This document shows, piece after piece, positions 22,401-32,036 of a DNA stretch of 64,000 nt (within the stretch, counting starts at the first letter, position 1; each line of letters starts with the position of its first letter). A program made the position numbers and the translations under genes. The notes beneath the pieces are model-generated. The model saw nothing but the letters and a program-made list of their open reading frames with translations. It was not told where the DNA came from and did not search any database. Source of the DNA: Takakia lepidozioides (taxonomy: Eukaryota; Streptophyta; Takakiopsida; Takakiales; Takakiaceae); NCBI GenBank assembly GCA_030704615.1, contig CM060734.1, forward strand, positions 45,400,042 through 45,464,041, given 5' to 3'.

Positions 22401-22562
22401 AACATCTACGCTGCGGCTGGCAGGTGGGATGACAAAGCAAAAGTGAGGAAACAGATGCAGGTCAGAGGGGTCACAAAGGAGCCAGGACACAGCTGCATTG
22501 AAGTCGACAAAGAGGTGCATACATTTGTTGTAGAAGACAAATTGCAATCTATGCTGAACTGA
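19464..22562 (+). CDS. PLS-class pentatricopeptide repeat protein, E domains, DYW domain lost (1032 aa)
   Basis: PPR proteins bind organellar RNA one base per repeat; PLS-E/DYW members direct C-to-U editing. After an N-terminal leader, eight consecutive 101-residue P-L-S triplets run from about residue 110 to 860 (unit: GSMKDARQVFDNMAERDVVS ... MYAKC). E1/E2 domains follow (WRALLGACRIHGD, YVLLSNIYAAAGRWDD, KEPGHSCIEVD). The ORF stops at DKLQSMLN, where complete relatives such as locus 2 continue into DYW. Residues 22569-22763 still encode the DYW end in shifted frames, so the deaminase is broken while the RNA-binding part is intact. ATG was chosen because it follows an acceptor TGCAG|G, conserved in pseudogene 3. 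It could still work with a DYW protein supplied in trans. Confidence 0.88.
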   Translation: MKWAKLLELDTSSMTTHHAEGLREGVNQNPLDACQDVRTLRKAGRLKELLQNFNQPEIPADSNIYVRLLQECIKVKDLETGRQVHAHMIQSGFRSNIFLSTTLVNMYAKCRSLLDARQVFDEMPERDVFTWTMMVAGYAKHGCGKEAFEIYEQMMREGVTPNKVTFICVLNACASLGALEKGKKVHADIVKAGITSYVNLENTLVDMYGKCGSMEDARQVFDNMVERDVVSWNALIAGYAQHEGGGEAFEIYEQMICKGVTPNRVTFICVLNACTRLGSLEKGKEIHANIMKAGFATNVTLENALVNMYAKCGSMKAALQVFHNMAEQDVVSWNALIAGYAHHGCGREAFEIYEQMQQEGVMPDKVTFVSVLNGCASLGSLEKGQQVHTDITKAGIVPDVILETALADMYAKCGSLKDARQVFDNTAKRNVISWNGMIAGYAQHGCGREALEMYDQMQREGVTPNRVTFTCVVNACASLGALERGKEIHADIKKAGIALDIVLETALTDMYSKCGSMKDACQVFDNMAQQDVVSWSVMITGYAQHGYGMEAIKIYEHMQREGLTPDRVTFICVLNACATLAALEKGKDVHADIIKAGIAPDIIVEGALLKMYAKCGNMKDAHQVFDNMAERDVVAWSVMIAGYAQHGCGREALQIYEQMQWAGVTPDRVLFICVLNVCASLVALEKGKEVHAEIMKAGIVPDLILETALVEMYAKCGNIKDARQLFDNMAQRDVVSWSAMIAGYAQHGYGREAFDIYEQMQCEGVTPDRVTFICILNACAGLAALEKGEEVHADIIKNGIVPDVILDTALADMYVKCGSMKDARQVFCNMAERNVVAWNAMIAGCAQHGCGREALRLFEEMQQEGLKPNGITFVSLLSACSHVGLVEEGCQYFDTMGRDHSLTPTLEHFCCVVDLLGRAGRLDEAENFIHNMPIKPDARVWRALLGACRIHGDVEVAERAAKGVVKSDPQHTAAYVLLSNIYAAAGRWDDKAKVRKQMQVRGVTKEPGHSCIEVDKEVHTFVVEDKLQSMLN

Positions 22563-22763
22563 AGAAGTTGGCCATTTCTTTTGGGCTCATTAGCACACCC
22601 CCTGGGACACTTAACTATCATCAAGAACCTTCGCGTATGTGGTGACTGCCACACCGCCACCAAATTCATCTTAAAGATTGCTTGGCGAGCACTTGTTGTA
22701 CGGGATGCCAGCCGCTTTCACCACTTCCAAGAAGGGGTTTGTTCTTGTGGGGATTACTGGTGA
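22563..22763 (+). pseudogene. Remnant of the DYW deaminase domain of PPR locus 1
   Basis: The frame encodes NLRVCGDCHTATKFI and RFHHFQEGVCSCGDYW, the zinc-binding CxxCH and terminal DYW tripeptide. Just upstream, other frames keep AELKK followed by LAISFGLISTPPGT. The segment between AELKKL and the catalytic HSEKLA is missing, including the first His and Glu of the HxE motif. A second small deletion changes frame near 22610. The domain cannot be translated from the upstream ORF. Confidence 0.88.
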
Positions 22764-24408
22764 AACAAGTACAACTCCTGAAGGAAAGTGGATGGCTTCA
22801 ACTTCCATGTTTAGAAACGTCATAATTGTCAATATCCTCACAGAAGCCAAGAGCAAAGATATATTCAGTGGATATGAAAATGGGTTCTATACATTGGTGG
22901 GTAAAATTTATGGGAGGATCCCCAGCATTTCCTGTGCCCTCTTCTAAGGAAACTGCTCTTCATTCTGATTGAAGAGAGCGGTACATTTTGCTGAGTTGAT
23001 TCTGCCAAGGTAATTTTTGAGGTGTAGTAGGCGAATGTATCTGGCAAGGGCCCATGGATGCATGCAATCCTGCTATGGTATAGTAATTTTCAGTATATTT
23101 GCCTACATATTTCCCATAAGTCTCATTGTTCATAGTTTTGATGCCCTCAAAACTTGAGCCCTTCTGAATGGAAGTTGAAAATCCTGAGCCCTTGTGGATC
23201 GAACTCCATTAAGCCAGATAATGTTCAATACCAGATGCATTATGCATGTTAGCGGGGGAACCACTGCAGTTAGAGCATCCATCAGTTAGCGATCAGTTCA
23301 CTAATTAATTGGAATTAGGGCAGGCGCACTTACAGTCTTACAGTTAACTTACTAGTCATTAGTTAAGGCTTGAGATGTGTACTTTGGTCCAAGGACCGGC
23401 CTCTCCTTTCTCTAAAGCTGCAGGACCGCATGTAAGGCCGGAAGCAAAGGCCGGAAGCAGTATGGGACCTGGAGTAGGGCCTTGGGGAGGGCTGCTGCAC
23501 AGAAGCTTAGAGGGTAGTAAGAGTTGTGCACAAGGACCTTCGTGAGGCAGGAGCCCATTAGTGTGGAAGCAATGCATGCCATAAGCACTGGACCAGACTA
23601 AGGGGAAGAAGAACTGATCCTGTGAGGCCCAAAATTTCCTATAGGCTATTAGGTTCCAATTAATGGTGCACTAACTATTGGGTGCACTAGCTGGAAGGCC
23701 CATGCTCTCTTCAACATGAGAACTGACCAATGATATCCATGATGAACATTGTCTAGTTCCTAATTTGAAATAGTGGATTCACAGCAAGTGGGTATACATG
23801 GAAACACTCTAAAGAAGGCCAACCAACTCATAACTCGTTGAGGATTCCAGAGAGAGAGAAAAGGTGTCTAAAGATCCAAGAGGCCGACCATACCTGCTTT
23901 CAATGTCGACAACTGGGTGCGCCCCTATATTCACACTTTGAAAGGACCTGGCTAAAAATAAAAAGTCTCACCAGGGTTCCAGAAACAGGCAATGGAGTCC
24001 CTAGAAACCAAAATTAGACCGACTGTAAAGAATTCATTATTCAACAAGGAGCCACTATAATACAAGACTGTCATGTGACAACTAACAATTTGCAACAAAA
24101 ACTGGCTAAGTCTACTTGGTCAACCCAGCTGGCCCAAACTGCCTTCCTGTGGACAGGATATGAGGAGAAACACTATCCCAGAAGTTCTGAACACATTCCA
24201 TGTGCTCTGAATGCATCAAAGCAGACCTTACTCTAAAGCCTGCATGAAGTGGTATAGAGAAGACATACCTGGGTTACTCTACAGATGGCTTCTGTGAAAA
24301 ATGTGTAGGAGTAGAGGACCACGGGAGCTAGTTCAAAAATAATGACCTAACTTACATAGGATGGGATAGAAATTTGATTTAAAAAAGGAAAAATTTGCCC
24401 TTGCCCTG
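22764..24408. other. Intergenic, nothing recognised
   Basis: Short open frames only. This is the 3' side of PPR locus 1 and of the convergent TML gene. Confidence 0.5.
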
Positions 24409-27400
24409 TCATGAACATAAGAAACGGCCTGCTCTGGAAGTATGCTCACCCACTGAAAACTCAGTTGTGCCCTTTGTAGTGGGACTGACAACTATGCCAG
24501 ACAGTGTTTGTCCCCGACAAGCAAATTCAACTCTCACCACCACCTTAGGTTCCTTTGGACCTTTTGCCTCCTTTCCATCTGGAGTGCTAACCCCAGATTT
24601 TGGATCCAATGGCAATTGTGCTCGTAGCCGCTGGGGAGGGGCTTTCACCTATTGCATACATCATCACTCACATATTAATTGGTTACTCAGTAGAAATACA
24701 TATTCATTAGCACGAGCTTTAGTACTGTCTGTTTCCTGTATAGAAGGGGGATTGACAGGACACCCTGCTCTCTCTGTCTAGCTCTCTCTTCTCTCTTTCT
24801 CCAACATAGGTTGAGATTGTACGCCTGCCAGAGGAACCCACTTAATAAATTAGAATCATCTTCTTGGACAAGGGGGACTGCGAGAGGAAGCAAAGCATTT
24901 TCAGACAGGAAGAAGTAAATAGCAGAGAAGAGGCATAAGTACCTCAATATTGGGCACCTGCCACCGCAGCTCTTTGGTACCCCGATCCAGTGTACCTCTG
25001 AAATACATGCCCCCATACCCTAGTTTCAGACCCTCTGGCAAACTGGTCTCAAACATCACATATTGTTTGCCAGTTTTCAAAACACAAGCATTCACAGCTC
25101 CCTGAATGGAGCGAGGCAAACGGCAGACTTCATCACCCCCATGCGGGCAGATAAGAACTACCCAATCATTGAGTTCTCAAGAAGAAACAGACAGGGACAA
25201 ATGTGGTGGAGAGAGAAGTTACCTTGGGGATGTCTTCAAAGTAGTTGGTGAAAAAGGTAAACTTACAATGAAGATCACATCCTTCAGGACACCTGCCAAA
25301 TATGGATTGGCTACATACTGCAGGCAAAACAAACAGACAGCACCGCTTGTAAGTTGAGTGTATGAAGAAACCAAGCAAACCAATTTTTTTATTGCGCTCG
25401 AAGCAAACTCATGCCTTTGGACAATCCCCTGGCCGATAAGAATCTCATACATCCACAGTTCATTCATGTCACTTATCCTAATTATTTGTAGGTCTGTTCA
25501 TACCATCACCAAAACTTCATTAGCGGAGAGAGTCAAGACGCTTGTCAGACTTACCTGCACCATAATACTAAGTGAAGTACTTGTGTGCCGTGTAACAACC
25601 CTGCAGTTGCCAACATACCTGGACTGTAAGTGTATCGCTCACTTCAAAATGGAGCTCAATTTTGTCATGCCAATGACTTCTGAGTCTATGACACAACATT
25701 GCAGCAATACAACGTGATAAATAACATAAAAGCGCTACATCCAGTAGCCCAAGATTCTGTTTTGTGGCTGCTTCTACCCGTATTCAGATTTTCACCAATT
25801 GCTTTTCCAACTGTTATCCCTACCAAGACTGAAAGACAACTCATTGACCATTGACCACTGACCGCTAACTCCTTAATATGAGTATGCTATGGCTCCATGC
25901 ATGCTTTCTCTGTCATAAGGCAACGCCCCACCGTTTCTGTCCAAGAATTGGTCGAAGGTTGAATGATTAGGTACCACAACTACTCCCTAACATTCCATGT
26001 CAGACTATCAGCTGTAGTAAGGCTATATATACTGGACCAGTGTCAATGGATGGGACAGCTACAGTTCCACATGAAGATTGACTGGGAGGGCTGATCTCCT
26101 CCATCTTGTGGCCACAAACCTTCCACATCTAGTGCACCATTAAGCATTAGAATGCCAAAAACTTCTTTCATCTCCACGGACTTTCTATTCACAGAAGAGA
26201 TGACTCTTGCTAGGCTATGTCAGGCTCCAATATGACAAAGAGACAAACCTCACTCGTAGGGGCACAGGTGTGAAGCGAGGTTGCAGGCGGTATTTCAGAA
26301 GGGTTTGGGGGCTGTCAGATGGTGATGTGCGGACGTGAAAGAGCCCCCTACCAAGACTACTTGCCAAAGCACTCCGTACGACTGCCCTCTGCAATTCCCA
26401 GTCAGTTTTTCCAAGAATCCAATCAGCACATGCTACCGTGATTATCTTTCTTGCCATCAATAACTGACTGCGCGCCTCTTTCTCTCTCACAAACACACAC
26501 ACAGCAGAAGTCTTGAGCTTTATGGACCAGAAGTGCTAGGCAGCTTACCTACATGAGGCAATTCATGTCCTGGAAAACTTTGGATTCTGTTGATGTGGTA
26601 TTTTTGTTGTTCTAGTTTGCTTCACACAGGTTTGCTGGGAGCGTCCCAGTTTAGATCCTTGGAAACATGGTCCCAGGGCCATTGGGGCCAATGTCTATTT
26701 GCGTCTTTGGGCCTCTCGTACATGTAAAAGTTTCTTTCTTTCTTTCTTTCTTCTTTCTCTCTTTCTCACAAACACATATGACAAGCAAAAGCTAAGAGAA
26801 TACATTAAGGACATAATAAATTCCGTCCCTTCCCTGTCAAACACAAAGACAATGTGCACCTTAATGCCTGCAGCTCCATCAAGAGAGAAAGAGAACTCAA
26901 TGTCATTTGCTCCAGAAACAGAAGGTGCAGGTGTGCGCAACTGCAATGAGCCCTGGAGCCCCACACGCTTGAGGGATAACCCCTCAAACTCTGCATGGAT
27001 CTCCTCTGTTAACCAAAGCAATGGAACCTTACTGCTGGCTGCATTCCCATCCCCAAAAATGGTTCCCCCTACACAAGAAGAAAACAGCCCAGGATCAGAT
27101 CAAGCTGCTCAGGTCATCCGGCTGTGGAAAGAGAGAGATTATGGCCCAACCTTTCTGTGCGTCTACGGGTGACTTGGAAACAATACCCACACTTAAATGA
27201 TCTGCTGATACCAACGTGGGCAACCTCAGTTGAACATTCTACCTGAAATAGAATCCACCCCGGCAAACTCAGTGGTGGCACCCGCTGGCTTTGTCAATCC
27301 TCCAGAAGAGACTGCGGGCTTTGCCAGCTGTCCATGCTTTCTACCCCCTCCTTCCAATTCTTCCAGTCCGCCGAGACCCTTGGCTAGTGGGTCCTCTGGA

Positions 27401-30400
27401 GTAGTAGTCGCCCCAAACTCAGAGGCATCAAGACCCCCTCCAAAAGCTTCATTGAAGCCCTCAAAGGCATCACCAAATCCACCAGAAGCATCATCCCCAA
27501 ACTCAACCCCACCGTAATCTCCCTCAAAACCCTCCACACCAACAAAGGTTGACTCGGCTGTATTGCCACCCAGAGGCAAAGATGGCACTGTGAGACCAGC
27601 CAGCCCTGCTGTCACATCAGATGGTGCTCCCTTCACTTTTTGGAAACCACTGACCAGGTCACTCTCTGGGGTAACAATAGCATCACTGGCAGCAAAAGGA
27701 TCTTCAGTAGGAGTGTTTGGCTTTTCCTCTGACTGTTGAGATGCCTGAACAGAGTTTGACATTCAGAAACTCAGTATTCTGCCTTCATCTTTCAGATCTG
27801 TTATCAGGGACTCGCAACTAACACAGCTTGAAACTGAATATTCCAAGGTTTAGGTACTATCTTACCTGAATAGTAATCTGGGTGTTTTGCGCGATGCTCA
27901 ATTCAAGACTTGTTTACGCAAAGTAGTAACGTCCAATTTCACCATGAAAAGCCCCATAATTACATGAAACAGTAACTTTGTACCATATTGCCTTGAGATC
28001 ATGTAACGGAGCATAACATAAAACTGGACAAGAAAGGATTATATTGCAACACAAAGTATGCAAAATACATCCGTTGCCCACTAAATGGTAGGATAGAAGA
28101 CGTACTGGGGTGCCAGTCCCAGAGCCCTGTTGGGGAGCCCCAAATGATGCAGCCACTTCATCGCCTGCAGCCAGAGTTTCCTCAGGCAGTCCAAAAGTCG
28201 TATGTGAGAGGACCTGCACTCATTCACGATTCATCATACCATGCCAGGAACCCACCACTGGACAAGAGTTCCAAGAAAGGATAGTGACAGTGGAGGTGCT
28301 CACACAATGACACAGTGGTAGTACACTGAAATATTTCTGCAGCCCAGTGATGTTAAGCTTGATACAATGAGTGCATTGCATATCACAATCAGGGTACCGT
28401 ATGATCCAAGGTTAAAAAGACGTACTTCCCAGCTAAGTGTTGCATAGTGAAGACGCTGCAGACACAAGAATGAAGCCAACAAGAACATAAATTGCCCGCA
28501 TCATGAACTACCTCGGGACAAAGGGGTATAGGCACTGTGGACATGCAGACCTCAATGTTGGAAAGGCGATCAAGGGAGTGAATTTTGACTTGATTCCAGT
28601 TATCAGCTCCTCGTGCTTTGTTTTCAAGCTCGGATGCAGATGTAACCATGTTGGAAACACCCTCTCCATGAAATGTGGCCAGAATTGTGGCCAATCGAGC
28701 GGCACTCACCCCATGAAGTACTACATCCAGTGCCATGTACACCTACACAAGTACTGTATCATTAAGGGTGGAATCAATGGATGCTGAGACCAAATTATGC
28801 CAAAGCTTGAAGACAGTATGGTAGGCTGTGAAATCATCAAATTGTCCAGTTAAAAAACACTTCCATAGACAGCAATCTTTTGGAGGAAAAGAGATTGACT
28901 CTGACCTCTGTGTACTTACTCTGTTTGTACTTACGATGAAGCGTGTCAGGAGTAAGTCAACACAATTTGCAAGACGCCACCAGAACACTACTCCCCAGAC
29001 CCCGAAACAATCAGCACAAACTCCATAGAACCACTCCTAGACGACTTCCCAATCATAAGATCAAAGAACGCCACATTTATTCAGGCGTCATCAATACACT
29101 CATCCACAAGAGCAAAAAGGCCTGGTCCAATAATTGCATGATCTGCAAATTATGGGATGATGCAGCTGCTATAATTTGACAAGTTCATCACAATCACTTC
29201 TTTGGGAGGTTAAGGCACAAAGCAAATATTTTTAAAAAGGCACATAGAGGTAGAGAAAGAGCAGAGAGCAAGCAAGAGCGAGAAAGACAAGGTGAAAGGG
29301 GCAGCAAAGGATACAGGGGACAAGGTTTGAAGACTATCTAGGATGTACACAAACTAGCAGAATCAAGAGAGTAGACCTGACAGCCTGATTGACAGTGCCA
29401 GCACACTCAAACACATTGGTGTTTGCATCATCCAAGTCAGCGCTCGTAATGCCCAGCACATATACTGTGTTCACAAGCCGGTACACGACTCTGTACCTGC
29501 AACAGAATAGGCTTGAATAAGAACATTACACCCTCTGCTGTTTCCATCCTTTCAGTCCCTCAAGATATTGCCTTAATACATATGCTTCGATCTGAAGGCA
29601 AATCAAGCAGGGATGTACTGGAAGACACCAGTTTCAGAGCTTCTATATTATTGGTAACGAACAGCACATTCAGCTACCAAATGCAGATAGATTGAAATGT
29701 ATGTATAGATGTATGTATGTCTCACAATTGGTAGTTAATTGCTAGGTGAGTTTGCTTTGGCCTGAACAGCGCATCTAAGGTTGGCTCCGCCTTGAATTGA
29801 CAACCCAGACTTAGGGCAGTAACTGACATGCTGATTCACAAAATACATATCACAGGCTTCATACTTGATTGCCTACTCTCTGCCATTTTCCAGAGTACAA
29901 CAAACCCTACTTGCCAAGGACATTCAATTTCTGTGAAGACCTTCACGTACTTGCTTTCCTTGCCAACCACCACTTGCCCACTTGATGCCGCCAATGCTTC
30001 ATCGCCCAGTCTTCACATTTTGCAAAACCACCCTCAATCAATCTATTTAACAAGCAGAGACAAAGATATGCTCTGGAATTGAATAAGAAAGGGCACCCCA
30101 ACTCCTAAGGAATGACTGGCCAGGCAGCTGAGAACTCTTTAAGGGATAGGGTTAAGATGGATCACATCACATGCTCTAATGATGCCTTTGAGAACGAATT
30201 TGCCAGCTCACGACTTACAAAATGTTCGAAAGGGCTACGCCGTGTAGGACCTCTACTATTATCAGCCATTCGCCTAACGTTTACAACAACCTCACTCAGT
30301 TTTGAGGATAGCCGGGTAATCCTGCCTGCAAACGGCTTCTGGGAGCCTTCCGACTGAAGAAACGGCTCGAAATTGTCCATACCAAAGACAATTCTGGAAC

Positions 30401-30743
30401 AGGGACGGAGAGAGAGCGGCAGAAAGTAGCTAGGGGGGACTAACTCACCCTGGCCCCAGTCCATCTAGAGAATCTTGCTTGTTGCTTGAATATGCGACCC
30501 GTGTAGCCCTAAAGCTGAACGAAGCCAGTGCAGCCCTGGCGGGCGGAAACCACTCGCGTCTGAAACAAAGCACCCACTCAATCAAACCAAACTACAGCAA
30601 TCTACTGAGGGCCCAAACCTTGCCAACATCATCCCGGAAATTCAAAAAACCTCATATAGAAGCGAGAATTGCAAGAGAACGCACGTTTGAAGAAGAACGT
30701 CAGGCCCATTCACAGGTTGTAGAGACAATGCCAAACACGCCAT
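24409..30743 (-). CDS. TML: TML, TPLATE-complex muniscin-like protein (14 exons)
   Basis: TML is the mu-like subunit of the plant TPLATE/TSET complex, acting at the plasma membrane in clathrin-mediated endocytosis. Exons (high to low): 30743-30685, 30559-30449, 30010-29951, 29496-29377, 28987-~28920, 28742-28551, 28213-28106, 27744-27243, 27068-26860, 26388-26249, 25600-25555, 25317-25223, 24997-24943, 24648-24409. The N-terminus (MACLALSLQPVNGPDVLLQT, REWFPPARA, YRVVYRLVNTVYVLGIT, YMALDVVLHGVS) is the longin-like part. Exon 8 is a Gly/Glu-rich linker with DPF. The C-terminus (LGRGLFHVRTSPSD, LKYRLQPRFTPVPLRVR, TKELRWQVP, GRFLCS) is the mu-homology domain. All junctions except those of exon 5 are phase-consistent; exon 5 has an in-frame TGA and its donor is off by one. 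Total about 665 codons, close to the family's usual length. Confidence 0.9.
28920..28987 (-). pseudogene. TML: TML exon 5, interrupted by an in-frame TGA
   Basis: In the frame fixed by exon 4 this exon reads SVLVASCKLC, stop, LTPDTLHRKY. The homologous plant TML segment is similar on both sides (VTACRG.. and TPEKL.RKY). The TGA lies where a Val-Asp codon pair is expected, consistent with a +1 and a compensating -1 shift within 12 bases. The best donor (CAGA|GTAAGT) is also one base out of phase with exon 6. The other thirteen exons are clean. Confidence 0.75.
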
Positions 30744-32036
30744 CGCGCAGGGGCCAGACCCAAGCTCCGCAAGCCCTAGGACGCTACTCTCTGATCAGAT
30801 CTGCTTCAACACTACAGCATTGCATCATCGATCTACACTCTGCACAGTAGCCTGCCAAAAACCCACCAAACAATCCCCCATGCTTGAGCTCGGTTGCCAT
30901 CGCCATCGTGCTTCCTCAAGTACTTACACATCAGTCTTCCGCAAGTCTTCGATCTTTTTCTCTAAACGTCTAGGATTTGTCAGGATGAAGATCAGACGGT
31001 CAGAAACTTGGTTGGAAGTGTATTATTGTTGGCCCATAGTGGCTGGTTGTGGGTTCAAATCTCTGGTGGAACTTTATGTTTTCCTGCAATTACTCTAATG
31101 TATTGCTAAGTAAGGATCTGAACCCTCTGACTCACTCACTTGGCACCACTTCCTGCCTCACTTTGAGAGCCTACCTTTCCATATAGGGGAGAAGTGGTAT
31201 TGGTTTGTTTGATTCATCTCCAAACGAATTGATAGGGTGGATTTCTCGGTTCTCACTGTAGCAAATCTTCACGACAGAAGAGCGAGAAAAATCACAATAT
31301 ACACGAAGTTTTTGGTGTGAGCACATTATAATCCCAATATGTCTGGGACATCCCCTTCCGCGAGCAGAGCGTCCATGGTTTTGTTCTTCATCACAGGTCT
31401 GGAGGTCTACATGGGCACAAGGTGCTTCTATTCACGACTCGCGGGCCCAAGGTTGAGTGCAATGGCACTTGGTCAAATTTGTCACAGAATGCACAGCTTC
31501 TCAAGATTTATTTCACAGCCACTTGGCTCCAAGCAGGCATCATGTACTCCTTCAACCTACTTGCCAATCAGTTCTTGTCCCCGGTCATAATCTTTGGGGT
31601 TGGACATCTAGTAAGAACTGTGGTGTAGTTGTTGGATTCAAGGGACGACTATAGTGAGTGACTATAGCAGAAGTTGTGTTGTATTGTGTTGTGTGGTCTT
31701 GTAATGTCTCTCCGGAGATGCTTGCGATGCTGTATTTGTATGATAATGTAAGCCTTTTTACCCCTTCCCCACACCTGTTCAGATGGGCACAGGATGTGTT
31801 CTTCTGAGACGTTGTCACGCACAGTTGAACCAAGGGTACCTCAGCTGTCACATTAGCATGTTTACATCTTCTGCTGGAATCCGTCCAACTCTGCAGTGCC
31901 CTTCATTTGTGTTCACAAAGGAGTTTAACTCTGCTGACAGAAAAATGTGTCTTTTAGCTTTTTTCAGGACAATGTATAAGCTTTGGGCACTCAAAAACTT
32001 GACAGGCATGTTTTCTGTCATGAAAAATGTTGGGTT
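30744..32036. other. Intergenic between TML and PPR locus 2
   Basis: Holds the upstream region of TML. A tRNA-like SINE head at about 31029-31062 has an A-box-like TGGCCCATAGTGG and a B-box GGTTCAAATCT. Open frames at 31339-31654 (up to 83 codons) have no recognisable motif. Confidence 0.45.

Noticed and set aside
30162-30464. 100-codon minus-strand frame first considered as TML exon 1
   Set aside because: The real first exons (30685-30743 and 30449-30559) fit the TML N-terminus and splice phases; this frame does not.
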